Below are positions 26,605 through 40,253 of a DNA stretch of 64,000 nt, in pieces. Each line of letters starts with the position of its first letter. The stretch's first letter is position 1. Under the pieces are notes generated by a model. That model did not search any database. It was not told the DNA's origin and worked only from the letters and a program-made list of their open reading frames with translations. The stretch covers positions 84,624,368 through 84,688,367 of the forward strand of contig NC_058337.1 of assembly GCF_905475395.1 (NCBI RefSeq). The letters are read 5' to 3'. This DNA comes from Chrysoperla carnea. Taxonomy: Eukaryota; Arthropoda; Insecta; Neuroptera; Chrysopidae. Position numbers and translations under genes: made by a program.

Positions 26605-29600
26605 CTCGACGTTTAAGCGAATACGTTTCACATTATGAGCCATTATCATATGATACACAGGTGGTTCATAAAGCTCATTTACGTGTACGTAGATCAATTA
26701 GTAGAGATCGACCGCAAGGTGAACACGTACAAATACAATTTCATGCACATGGTCGACATTTTAACTTACGTTTACGGCGTGATACAGAAACATTTCATGA
26801 TCGCTTGCGAGTCGATGGACCAGATGGTAATGAAATTCACGTTGATACAGCACATATCTATCAAGGACATCTCAAAGGTAAGCCATATATAAACTTTTAT
26901 AGCCGATTTCAATTTGTTAATTTTATTTGAGCTTCGCGGCTAATTTGATGAAGTTTTATTAAATAATATTCTTTGTAGAACTATTTTAATGCCAATGAAA
27001 ATGAGTAAGTATATGCTATGACTAAGTTCAGAACTTTAAAATTGTTGGAACGAGAGATCAAAATCATGCATCTTTTTGATTAAGAGGTCCTATACTACAA
27101 TAAATAGCAAAGTCCCCAGCACAAGCCTTACGGGAGAAACTTTTACCTAACTTGAATTTATTTTATAAGATAGATCAAATATCTCTACATCTATCGAATT
27201 TAAAAACTCATTTTTCTTTCACAAATCAGAGGGCATAGTTCAAAATAGGCATAATACACGCCTTTGGGAATTTAACAGTTACTGGAAGGCTTGTATTCTG
27301 TATAAAATTTACACAACGATAGCTTATAGCTTACATAATGAGTTGATTGTCAATAAAAATTAATTCCACAACTGGATTCCCAAAAATAATTTTTTATCCA
27401 TAAAACTGGCTGATAAAAGTTGTTATTTTCGGACATCCTATTGTCTGAGATCGTCGATCGGCAAATCATTTGTCGGATATAAGCTTTTGATGGGATTTTT
27501 AATTACTTATTTTTGTGCTTTTATCACCGATGAGTCAACAAAAAACAAGTCCCCATACTTGATGGTCTTGGAGATATTGATTATCAAAGAATCAATTTTC
27601 CGGGACTATGTTTGAAGTCACCGAAACTGTTTTTCATAAATTTGACCGGGAACTTTTGGCCTATGTGAGCTAAAATCCTCAAAAAAGGAGAATAATTTAA
27701 CAAAAAGTCGCAGAAATACAGCAGGAAAGAAAATCAGGAATAGGAAACGGCATATTTCAAGCTTATTCTCGTCTCTCTAATTTTAAAAAACAATTTCAAA
27801 TTTTAAATAAAAACTCACCACAAGAGAAGGCGTAGTTTTCGTACTCAATGCGTAGCGTAGGTGCATCACATATGATAATTATTAAAAATTTTTTTTTAAT
27901 TTCGTCTTTTGAACACTGCATCTTGTTATTTTAAAAAACAAATACAAAATCTGAATTTGATATCGTTTTAAATAATCAAGTAAACTAGCAACTTTAGTTA
28001 ACTTTTCGTAACTTTTATGAATTTCTCTGGATAATTATGAAGTACTTGTTTTAATAATCAATTTTGAAATAATACATTTCTCATTGCAGATGATTCAAAC
28101 AGTTATGTATTTGGATCGGTGATAGATGGTGTATTCGAGGGCAAAATAGTGTCTTCTGATGACTCATTTTATGTAGAAAAAGCACATCATTATTTCCCCA
28201 AAGACCAACAAACAAACCAAAGCTTCCATTCTGTGATTTATAATGAAAAACATGTTACTGATCCACATCTCCACAAGCGTAAACATTCAAGTGGATGCGG
28301 TGTTACCGATGATATGGTACAATGGATGGATAGAGTTGCAAATTCCGCCGTAGATGATGATAATATCGATGCTGAATCCAAATTAACAGAACAAAATAAA
28401 ATTAAAAATAGTGTACCAGAAAATGTGAAAGAAAAACATAAACAAGAACAAATTTTACCAAAAAATCTTAGAAATAGTTTTGAGAATCCATATGAGAAAT
28501 ATAGTCGTGAAGCGAATTCCAATGATTCGTCGTCACATCAGCGACACAAACGTGCTGCTCCAAAAGAGAATAAGCGTAATACATGCTCATTATTTATACA
28601 GACTGATCCACTTATTTGGAAACATATACGTGAAGGTTTCCCAGACCACAGAGATCCTAATAAAAGACTTGAAATAGATGAGAAAACTAGGGAAGAAATT
28701 TTATCATTAATTGCACATCATGTCACTGCCGTTAATTATATTTATCGAGATACGAAATTCGATGGCAAAATCGAACACAGGAATATTAAATTTGAAGTTC
28801 AAAGAATTAAGGTAAGATTCTGAATATTTTATTATCCTTAAATAAATTAACAAGATATTTCCATTGGCAAAAGGTTTTAAAATGTGTTATAATTGGAAAT
28901 CCTTAACATTATAATTTTGAAAAAAACTGATTCTAAAAAATTTTATTAAAAAAATTAATTATTATAAAACATCTCAAGATCTATTAATTAAAAGCAGAAA
29001 GTTTACTCAAATCCGCCTGTCAAATGCTTTCTTAAAGATTTTCCGTTGAACTGGGATTGTTAGCTTCATAGTTTACCAAACTTCAGCTTAATTGCTCGAA
29101 TAGTGAACAATACCAATTTTTAAAGTTTAAGACAATGTTTAATAAAAGTGGAATGGTATAAGAGCTGGAAACATCGCGCAAGTTGGTTTTAAGTATGATG
29201 GATTTTAGATATATCTTTTTTCATTCTTATTAGGTAGAAATGAAGTGTGTCTGGCACCTGAGAACGGTTGAGTTAATTAAGTTAATATTTCACGCAAAAT
29301 AACTGTTTTCACAAATTATTAAACATTTTTTAAAACGTTTTTTTTTTCTTCTAGATTGATGACGATTCAGCATGTGGCGGCTATCCATATCGTGGTGAAT
29401 CAAATCCATTTTGTATGGAAAATATTGATGTCAGTAATTTTTTAAATTTACATTCGTTGGGGAATCATGAAGATTTTTGTTTAGCATATGTATTTACATA
29501 TCGTGATTTTACTGGAGGTACCTTAGGATTAGCATGGGTTGCATCGGCGTCAGGTGCTTCAGGGGGTATTTGTGAAAAATATAAAACATACACAGAAACT

Positions 29601-32600
29601 GTCGGTGGTACTTATCAATCAACAAAACGCTCATTAAATACGGGTATTATTACATTTGTCAACTACAACAGTCGTGTACCGCCAAAAGTGTCACAATTAA
29701 CATTAGCACATGAAATTGGTCATAATTTTGGATCACCGGTAAGTATTAAAAACAAATATTACTCCTTAGTAATACCATAGATGTAAAGTAACCAAATCAT
29801 TCCAGCCTTTAACTTTGAAAATTTTAGTCTTATATAAGAAAAAAAAAGTGAACTTTAAGAGCCAGCACACTACTCTTATGCACTGGGCTGTTTGCTGCCA
29901 ATCCAACATATCACTGTGTATCAACCTACTATGTAGCCTAAAGGCAATCAAATGGATACCATACTGGCTGCTGCAGCCAAAACAATAAAAAAGCGTTTTG
30001 TTATAAATAAATGATAAATTTTTTAAATTTTACAAGAGAAATGAGAGTCTATTACAATCCAAATAATGTCAAATTACTATAATTGTAAAGAAGTAAATTC
30101 TAGTAGCTCAGTTCGTTAAAGCGTATCCAATTCCGTTCGCGGTATGCCTAGGGTAGCGGGCTCGATTCCTGCCGTCACAACAAAAATTTAATTAAAATTT
30201 GTGATGGACTGGTGTAGTGCATGGCATATGCATGAAGGAAGTGCTCTCAGTCTCTGAAAATAATTGAGGAGCTGATAAATGAAATTGTCAGCGGAAAAGG
30301 TAGCAAAACACATGTATGATTTGGTATCACAATAGGCTCTATAGCCTGAGTGTGTCCTTCGTGGACAGCCAATATAGCTTAACCTAACCTGTACAAAACT
30401 TACATTATAAAAAAAGGGAAAAGTATTGATGTAATGTTTTCTTTTTTGTTTGGGTTTCGCGAATTGCATACGCGATGTACAAATAATAAAAACGCCACAC
30501 TTTTTGTTTCGTTAAAGTTACAGATGTGTAACTTTGTTACCTTTGATCCTTTTGGGCTCTACTAGAACTTACATTAAGAGTATGTAAATAATTGAGCTTG
30601 AAGATGGGCTGTTTTAATATACTGTAAGATTCGAAGTGTTGTGCAATCGCAAATTCAAAATTTTAAAATGATATTAAAATAAATCGTGACACAGTCCAAA
30701 AGAACCAAAGATAACAAACTTACATGCCTGCAAATTGTCGCATTTGAACGAAGTGTATTACATGTTTAAAAATGTCCCCGTTTATACTTACTCTTCAGCT
30801 CTTCCACGCGATTCAAATACTTGAAAGAATTAATTTACAGAAATATTTATATTTCAGCATGACTATCCACCAGAATGTCGTCCTGGTGGATTAAATGGCA
30901 ACTTTATAATGTTTGCTTCGGCGACTAGTGGTGATCGCCCGAACAATAGTAAATTTTCTCTATGTAGTGTGGGTAACATATCAGCCGTCCTAGATGCCAT
31001 TGAGGACAATAAGAAACGCAACTGTTTCACAGCAAGTGAAGGTGCATTCTGCGGCAACAAAATCGTTGAAGCCGGTGAAGAATGTGATTGTGGTTATGAT
31101 GATTTAGAATGTTCTGATAAATGTTGTTATCCACGTGTTGTCAGTGAAGTGGAAAAAATGAAAAATGATTCAGCAAAAGGTTGTCATCGTAAATATGGTA
31201 CACAATGTAGTCCAAGTCAAGGACCATGTTGTCAATCATCGTGTCATTTTGTTCCTGCGTCAGCATATAGTGTGTGCAAAGGGGCGTCGGATTGTAGTTA
31301 TTCAAGCAAATGTGATGGCAAATCACCAGAATGTCCTCCGCCATTACCAGTGGCGGATAAAACACGTTGTAATAATGGTACACAATTATGTATTAAAGGC
31401 GATTGCGCTGGATCAATTTGTTTGGAATGGAATTTAACGGAATGTTTTTTAACATCTAATATTATTCCAAACATAAATAAACGAAAGTTGTGTGAGTTAG
31501 CATGCCAAAATGGAACAGATCCACAATCATGTAAAAGTACCAGTGAATTTGCACATCTGGTTGGTTTACCTCCTGGAGGTATTAGTCTGCGTCCAGGATC
31601 ACCATGTGATAATTTCCAGGTAAGGTTGTGTATATAATATTTACAAAAGACAATTTGTATAGGCTAATGAGTGAAGTGAATATTTTACCGCTAGAGTGTG
31701 GATAGAAGACAATTCACGGAGTTAATGTTATTTCACACAGTTCGCAGAGTCTCTCAATGTGCGACAAGAGAGTATATTTACAGTAAAAGATAATTTGTGA
31801 TATTTCGTATATTCAAATTTTCAAGAGACAATAAAGGCATTTTTTTAATAACTTATATAATTGTGATAATTTTTTTCCAGGGTTATTGTGATGTGTTCTT
31901 CAAATGTCGAGCAGTCGACGCTGAGGGGCCACTAGTTCGATTAAAGAATTTATTATTTAATAAAGAGACATTATTGACTGTCGCACAGTGGGTCACAGAG
32001 TTCTGGTGGGCAGTACTCTTAATGGGCGTTTTATTTATTATATTTATGGGTGCTTTTATCAAATGTTGTGCCGTGCATACACCATCATCTAATCCAAAGA
32101 AACCACCTGCACGACGTATTAGTGAAACGTTACGTAGACCAATGAATACGCTGCGTAGAATGGTGAGGAATTTTGTAATATTTATATATACATTGTATAA
32201 AAGAAAGTCGCTATTCGCAAATCTCTGTCTGTCTGTTTATTCGCTAACTTATTCTAACTATGCAACGGATTTTAAAAAGGTTTTCACCATAATGTAGATA
32301 TATTTTTTTTGCAATTTTATTTGTGTTCATAATAAATTCTAAAGTTCTATACATACATATTTTTATACTTTGCGTACTTAAAAGTGCGGAAACTTCCCAT
32401 GCGACTCGGACCCGATCGTTAATTTTTTTTATAATTAGAACTTTTTGCAATTTTTATTTTCTACAGCATCGGCATCATCATCATCATCATCACCCACCGG
32501 CTGGACCAACACCTATGCCACGAAATAGTAGTAGTTCGGGAAATCGTGGTCGAGGTGATGGAGCGTCTCGGCCTTCTGCTAGCCGTGCACCGCCACATGG

Positions 32601-33987
32601 TTACGGTGAAGGTAGAGGACAATATTATCCACCTAAAGGTAAGTTTTTTGTCTAAATAAATCATTGATTAGCTACGTGCACACAAACTGTGGTAAAATAT
32701 CCATCGCAGTCAAGACAATCGATGAACAATGTTACTTCAACAGGACTACGTAGAGATTTTAGAGAAAGGAGATTTAAGGATGTTCCAGCATGGTATTTGC
32801 AGTTTCTATGTTAAAGCAATGGTACAATTTTTTTTTCGACAGAATTTAACGAAAAATTAAATTTAAGAATTTAATAATGCTTACTATTAATTCCCAAAGT
32901 TTCAGAAATTTTGACCGTTTAAAATGGGAAATAATTATGCCAACGTCCCAATTTCGATCAATTTACGTCAAAATTAATATCTCGAAAGTGAAAATTAATT
33001 TCTAAATTTTTTTTTTAGAATTGTATTGTATAAACATTTTTTTCTACTTTTTCTTCAATATATAATAATATCATAAAAAATAGTTGGAGAGACCGGACAT
33101 TTTACATGCTTTAAATGGGACATGACCCTCAAAATCGCGAACTTTGTCTTTAAATATCTCGCGATCTAAACGGTCAAAAATTCTGAAATTTTAGGAATTC
33201 ATAAATAAAGCTATTATAAACCCGAGAAAAAAAATTCGGCCAAATCTGTCGAAAAGTGATTTCATGCTGGTACTACCTTAAGTACAGATTTAACAAAGTG
33301 AAGAAACAAAACAAATTTACACGGTCAACAACGATGTTTATAATAAAATTACTGTCGCCTTCAATAACAGTGAGCAGATTCATATAGCAGTGAATTTACT
33401 AAAAATCATAAATTGATCGCTAATTTTTCCATTCATTGTGTAAGCTTCATTTTATTTCAATTGTCCGCTTTGCGTAACCAGCTGCATAAGTGTTGGTAAT
33501 AAAAATTTGCGTTCCGGAGCGTTCCGGATACAAATAAAATGACGTGTAATTTAAATAAATTTTGAGACTTTTTTATTTTAAGCTATTGAGTGATAAATCG
33601 CACTCTAACTTTACATTCCAGGTAGGTTGAACTTATTAACTATACTACTAGGTGAATAGAGACAAAGTTTGAATAATTTAATAAATTTCCAGTAAGCTTT
33701 ATATCTCACTAACTGTTGTCCCCGGCGCGTTCTTGGCCCAGAAGAATTGAATTTTTAGTAATTCCGTTCATTTCATATTTGTGATACCCATGGTAACTTT
33801 AATACATAAAACAACATACTGGTATAGATTTTTTCGCGGACAAACATTTGTGGCAATTGATTTGTATTTATAAAGAATTTTTTTTCTAGCTTCAGCACCG
33901 TTACCAGCAAATTATAATCGTTCAAATCATCCAGAACTATACGCTGGAGCATATGAAATGCATCGTCAAAATCAACATAAAGTCTGA
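26605..33987 (+). CDS. kuz: ADAM10 / Kuzbanian metalloprotease, 5' exon(s) missing
   Basis: Membrane-anchored zinc protease; in animals ADAM10/Kuzbanian sheds Notch, its ligands and other surface proteins. Exons: 26605-26877, 28090-28811, 29355-29738, 30858-31619, 31881-32162, 32467-32638 and 33890-33987. All introns are GT-AG and all phases agree. They give about 897 residues. Numbered from the first visible codon: prodomain 1-246 ([16 protein letters not shown]), a GCG possible cysteine switch at 160-162, and furin site RHKR at 243-246. The catalytic domain has the zinc motif [12 protein letters not shown] at 451-462, split by an intron after SP, and a Met-turn at 478. Disintegrin and cysteine-rich regions run from about 525 to 735. 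The membrane helix ([15 protein letters not shown]) is at about 755-774. The cytoplasmic tail of about 120 residues has an [11 protein letters not shown] segment, a run of seven histidines and arginine-rich stretches. The catalytic glutamate and the three zinc histidines are intact, so it should be active. The signal peptide must lie in an upstream exon, because exon 1 here starts mid-codon after 'tttcag'. Intron lengths range from 252 to 1251 bp, and one holds a SINE. Identity is secure; exact exon edges lack transcript proof. Confidence 0.95.
30097..30390 (+). mobile_element. tRNA-derived SINE inside a kuz intron
   Basis: Starts with an A-box-like tagctcagttcgttaaagcg and a box-B-like gggctcgattcc (about 30158-30169). 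These are followed by about 220 bp of non-tRNA body and a tail ending in cttaacctaacct. This is the usual SINE layout, and it lies in the sense orientation between exons 29355-29738 and 30858-31619. It is unrelated in body to the tRNA-like elements at 9566 and 22922. Splice sites of the intron are not disturbed. Confidence 0.7.
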
Positions 33988-34660
33988 CAACAAACTGGTG
34001 CTTTTCCACAACATTTTTCCACCTATACTAATAGATAGGCAATCCTGTGAACAAAGTTACGCTACATGTGTTATTAATTATTATTTACTACAATTTTACT
34101 ATGAGTGTATTATAAAACAAAAACTATAAAAGAATTATATAGAAAAAATTAACTAATTTAAAAGACAAAAATCTATTAATAAAAAAAAGTTTTTAAAAAA
34201 TAATTAATTTCTATAAAAAATAATAACAATAAATAATGTAATAAATAGTTAATTATTTATAATTAACTAATTAATTCGCGTACAATATTTTTGTACTTGC
34301 CGATTGAAGAAGATTCCGACGCAAAAAGTGTGAGCCAAGGTGATTTTTAAATATCTAACAATAAAACATACTAGTTATACGTGCGTATGGCGTTGATAGG
34401 AATAAATAATTGACAACCAATTAATATATTTGTATATATAATAGGAATATATGAGGCGTGATTTAATTAAACGATTCCTATCGATTCATCTATTTTTTTC
34501 TTCTCTGATCTTGTAATTAAACACGTCTAGCGTCATATGTACGTACACTTTGTATATGTATACATATTATAAATATAAAAAAAAGTGAAAAGAAAATTTT
34601 GTGCGAATGATCGAATATTATGAATGTGAAAAATAAAAGAAAATTGTAATAGTTTTTCTC
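33988..34660 (+). other. 3' UTR region of kuz with poly(A) signals
   Basis: AT-rich non-coding sequence after the stop. Candidate AATAAA hexamers lie near 34229, 34240 and 34401, with AATAAA in an A-rich context again near 34631. Which one is used cannot be decided from sequence. Confidence 0.5.
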
Positions 34661-37600
34661 TCATTTTAATTTAAAAAACTGTTACAATTTTGTTCGAAGT
34701 ATTAGTAAGTTTTATTCTTCTACTATACAACAAATTTTTTCATACCAAGCACAGATTTTCCAAAAAAAATTGTAATAATTAATAAAAATAATAATAATGA
34801 TAAGGAAAATAAAAGAAATACTGAAAATTAATTATTTATATTTAAAAAATTAATTTTATATTTTTAGCACAGATATGTATACTAAGCTTAAATAGTTGAT
34901 TTCCTGTTGTCGGAGAGTATTTTTTATTTTTAACTTTTGTTCTTTAAAATAATGCCATTGACAATCGTTCTAAGAAATTTACGTGACTAAAACCTTCATT
35001 TCTCATTCATATTTGACACATTCTTAATTAAAGAGTAATTTATTTTTAAAAGAACCTTGTCTTGTGATCCCACCATTATGAAATAATATGAACAATAATT
35101 CACAAATGGCGTCTATCATAAAAAAAATTTGAAAAATAAATATGACGATATAGGAAATCTAAGATATGACAGTCATTTTTAACTGTTCTAGCGATTTAAG
35201 TTTAGTATAGATTTCTGTGTTTTTTGAATTTTTGAACATGTCAGCTGATTTTAAAGTCATTAATAATTTTTAAAGAATGTTAGTATTTTAATAGATGTGT
35301 AAAATCCAATCATTTTTCTAAACCTAGAAGATTCGAATTTTTGAACTTAAGATTTTGCATTATGACCTATGTCATAAGACTTCGCGATTATTTCGTCGAT
35401 CGAATTATTTGATAGTAGTTTAAATTTTGAATAATTCAATGAATTAATATTGAAAAAATTTGGTTTGTTTATACGTCTATCAAAATACAATAGCAAATAG
35501 TTCGTAATTTGTAAAATAAAAATCGTTAATATGTTTTAAGATTATGTTATAATTTCGAATCGAATGAAAATAATTTTACTAAAATCTTAAATCGTGTTTT
35601 TTTTTACTGTGACTTTTTAATTAACAATAACAATTTAGTCTAATTTTTCTTGGTATTTAGAGTGTCTAAAATAGTTTATAGAATTGTGATTCGCTATTAC
35701 CATTTCGAGATAATAATACTTTATTTGTAATGATTTACGGGACCAACAAATTTATTTTCAAAAACCTAGTTTTATATCATGATTTTTTTAATAAGAAATT
35801 TTAAATCCTGAAATAAATTCTACAAACTGAATTTCTTTCACAAAATACTAAGTAATTATCCCTGAAAATGTTTAATTTTACAATGATATTCTTTGTGTTC
35901 CCCATAAGCCTATTACCTATGCCCACTTCCGGGCAAGAATTCCAAATGTCCTTAATTCAACAGAAACTCTTGTAAATGTTTTAAAAAAATTTATCGTACT
36001 CTACACATGCAAGTAAGAGTCTTTTTTTAGACTTCTCCAATGACATGTTGCATTTTTATTCAGCAAGGCAAAAAAATTCTATTATTTGAATTACTTTTAT
36101 TCATTAAATTCAATTTCTGTTTTATTTCATACGAAAGCAATTTTTAGGTTAATCTGATTTACTCATCCATTGACAAATATTACGTTTGGTGTACGGAAGC
36201 AAGTGGCTAAATAGACAGACCTCGAAATGAACATGGGAAACATTACTTTAAACGTCTATATAAAATGTTAAAAATCTTAACGTCTTATTTAAGTTTTTCG
36301 AATAGACGTTTTTAACTATTTGTTATTTTGTTTAGGACAGTTATCAAAAAACTGTTCAAGCAAAAACTATAAATATATTTTATCTTTGTCAAACAGTGCG
36401 GTCTGAAAAAGATAAAAGATATAAGATAATTTTTAATTGAATAGTTTTTTGACAAACTACTAGAAACAATAAATAAAAAATTTGCATTTGAAAAATCATT
36501 AAGTAAATTAACAGCACGTGTACACACGTAGGTTATCTATCTCACAAATGCTTAGAGTATAATGTACACCTCCTTATTTACCAAGAATATCTTTCAAGGG
36601 TGACTTAATTACCTTGTGCCCTGAAATGTAATTTTTTTATTATAACATCTCAAGAATATTTTATCATTTAAATTTCATGTATTTCTCATAGACTTTTTTC
36701 TACTTAACGACATGAAATATCGGTGAAACGCTCACGCGCGATAATGCACATATTTTAGGCTGAAACTTAAGTGCAGGCGATAAAATAGCATAGAGACTAG
36801 CGTATCTTTGTTCCTATGAATTGTATGAAATCATGATTTAACAGTAACAAATTTTTCAATACAAAATGAAAGCGAAGCCAAGAAGAAATTTAAAAAAAGT
36901 CTATACAAATTTCTTCATATCCTCTTTTTTTTCCGGTAGTTACCTCCTACCTTATTTATGTAACAAAAATACAAGTCCTTATTTATAATGTTAAGTAATA
37001 GCAAATCACTTTAATCAAGAATTAAAAAATGTGTCAAAAGATTTCCCATTTACAAAAATAATTATTAGTTTAAGGTACACATTTCCGAACTGAAGACTCG
37101 ATAATCGAATTAAAATTAATTATTTATAATTACTTATATTTAAATTAATTGAATAAATGCATTTTTAGGCCTTTAGGGACCTATCACAAATAATGGAAAA
37201 AAGGTTCCTGTATTATTTTTTTTTATAAAAATGATTTTTTTTTGTGTGAAATTAATATTTTCATACTAGCCACCGATTTTGATCAAATATTATTAATTAT
37301 GACTAGTCATATTTAATTTTAAATATTATAATATTCGAAAATAAATGACTTATCACAGCTGACATAGTTTTTTTTATAATTTATAATTCGATTTTAATAA
37401 AAATTAGTAAAATCTTACTTATTTTGTATAAAATTTTCAAATCGATAATTTATGAGTAATTGATTAAGTTGAGTGACAGAATGAACATATTTTAAAATTT
37501 ATGCAACTTGGAAGACTATAATATTGATGTTTGAAAGCTTTTGTGAAGTTTATGATTTTATAAGAGCAGTTTATTCAGCATAAAACACTATTATTGTTTT

Positions 37601-39868
37601 TGTTTTCTGTGACACATTAAGTTTAATCCAACTCAGAAGCAACATTGTTCAAAATAATTTTATGTAGTATTAGTTAAAATGCACTGCCATGGTAAAGAAG
37701 AACCGTCTTAATTTAAAAAATTCAAGTTGTTGAACAAATTTTAAGGATAGAGATGGTAATGGATGATTGAAAAAGTATTTAAAATTATAAAAGAAATGTT
37801 ATCTGACTGTTGAATAGGTGACGATTTTTTGAGCAAATATTGTGCTCTTACATTGCATATTATTTTAATATTTTGTGGCTTGCTTATGAACTTTTTGAAA
37901 ATAAATTTGTAAGATTTTAATACTAATTTTTATAATATTAATTTTTAGTTTCTAAAAAAATTTACAAACTGGATCTTATGACCCAAATCTTAATTGCCGT
38001 TCATTTAATTTATCTTTATACTCAGTAAAAAATAAGCGGCAGTCTTGTCTAGTGGCAGTTTTCGAACATGTTTACTAATAAATAAAATACAATAATTAAA
38101 ATAAAATCTTTTAAATAATTAAAATACATATGAAACATTCAAATCTTAAAAAAACATCGTTACCAAATCAAAAGAGTCAAGTTAAAAGTAAAAAAGGTAA
38201 AAAATGATTTTTAAAATAAAATAAAAACCAAAATTTCAACTTTTTTTTATTAAGTGTGATTTACGACCTTTTTCCTTTACAAAGGAAATTTCGCGCTCTT
38301 ATTTTTTATTAAAATATTTTTTTTTTCTTCAATATTACTATGAAAATTTGCTCTCTTGATTAGGCAATCATCTTTTCTCGCTACTGTAGAATCATCAGGT
38401 ATTAATCAACTTTCTGGTGCTGAAATACTGCCAGCCATTCTTATAGACGATAAATTCGTAATTATCGAAAAACCAATAAGAAAATTTTATCGGAATGCGA
38501 TTAATTAAAAAATTGAATTGGAACGATAAGTAAAAAATAAAACATATAAAATTTTTGTTTATTAAGGTTTTTTAAAACAACAACCGGTTTGTAAATATGG
38601 TATTATTGTTTTTATTTTGTAATTAAAAAAATATCTCTCATTATATTTTGTAAAGTGTAATTTACAAAAAAAAAAAAAAAATTATTCAACTTTTATTTGC
38701 ATTATTATGTTTAAGAAATTTGTATCAACAAAGATGTCTTTCCTCCGAATAAGTTTTGTTATAGATATACAAAAAAAGGAAAATACTGAATTCATAAAAT
38801 ATTAAAAATAAATTTTTTTTAATGAAATTAAACGGTAGTTTTATCATTGATTAAACATATTAAAAAATTTTATTAACCTCCATGTATGAAATGAAGTTAA
38901 TGATTCATTTAAAATTCTGAAATAAACATTCTTCCAAAACGAATTGGGAACTGATTTGAATGCGCTTTGTTTGCAATTTTACCATGCTTTGTTTGCAATC
39001 AGACATTTATGAACAACCCTATGAAATTAGTGGAAAACATTAAACGGAAAAATTGTTAAAGGTTCTCTTAATTTAAAAAAAAGTCATTTAAAATTTATGA
39101 ATCAACTTCGGAATCTACCGCCTTCTATCCTCCCAGCAGCGTATGAAAAACCGGTCTAATTGTTTAGATAATGAAAACTACTGCTTGATTCTTGTTTAGG
39201 TTGTTCGATTCATTCTAACAAGAAGACGGTCTAATTATAATACCGGTTGGTGATTTTTCGTACCTAACCTACTTGCCAGAAGAGGTCTGTGACAAATTTT
39301 TTACTTTCGGAATTATTTTTTGCCTCTTATTTTAATTTAAAATGTTACTGTTCTTAATTTTTATAAAATGTTACTGTCAGAAAAGAGTTATTTAAAAATT
39401 TGATTAATTTAATCATACGGAAACTTAAATGAATGCACTCTCGTCAGTTCCCAATAATTAAGTAAGGGTAACTTTTAACCACAATTTAGATATCGGTTGA
39501 TCCTTTTTACTGATTAATTGAGTAACTAAGAACGTTTGATACATTTTGATGGCCGTGGTATATACAATAAAACAAATACACATGCAAAATTATTGGTAGA
39601 ATTTTACAGTTTTTATAATTTTGCATCAAAAATTTATAAAATAATAAAAACCGATAAAAATTATGAATCAAAACTTTACAAAATAGTTATTTATAACCTA
39701 TTTAAAAAAATGTAATTTTTATTATGAAACTAAATGTACATTTATTTTCAATTCTTGTGTGCTTTTATACCATGGATTGTCGAGGATAATAATAATTTTG
39801 TGAAAAGGATTACAAATATGGCTGTTTGACTCAAAAAGTGTTCACAACATTATATTACTACTATACCA
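34661..39868. other. Intergenic, no gene seen
   Basis: Over 5 kb of very AT-rich, mostly non-repetitive sequence. Long open frames are nearly absent on both strands. I saw no splice-linked coding run, no tRNA and no clear transposon. Confidence 0.6.
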
Positions 39869-40253
39869 CGCTGCAGCATTTCATCTACTGCGGTGGTTGA
39901 AATTCCAATTAATTCCATTAATAGTGGTAATAACAAACAATTTTTATATGTAAATGTGGAATTACTAAGATGCGGTTACATAAATAGTTAGCGTTCAATA
40001 AAAAGATTTTATTGATTAATAAAATTTTATTATTGAACGCTGCAGCATTTCATGTATTGAGGGGTTGAAATTCCAATTAATTCCATTAATAGTGGTATAT
40101 ATATATATGGAATTTCAACCACTTCAGTAGATGAAATGCTGCAGCGTATAATAATTTAATTTTTCTAATCAATAAAATCTTTTTATTGAACGCTAACTAT
40201 TTATGTAACCGCATCTTAGTAATTCCACATTTACATATAAAAATTGTTTGTTA
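39869..40253. mobile_element. Nested inverted-repeat element
   Basis: Two inverted pairs overlap. The 38-bp sequence at 39869-39906 (starting cgctgcagcatttcat) pairs with 40109-40146 with two mismatches, and a further direct copy starts near 40037. The 88-bp sequence at 39931-40018 is a perfect reverse complement of 40166-40253 as far as I can read. The order suggests one foldback element inserted into another, or a rearranged pair. No coding capacity. Confidence 0.8.

Noticed and set aside
28238-28522. Minus-strand 94-codon frame, and similar frames inside kuz exons
   Set aside because: Shadow frames opposite or offset to the ADAM10 coding exons.
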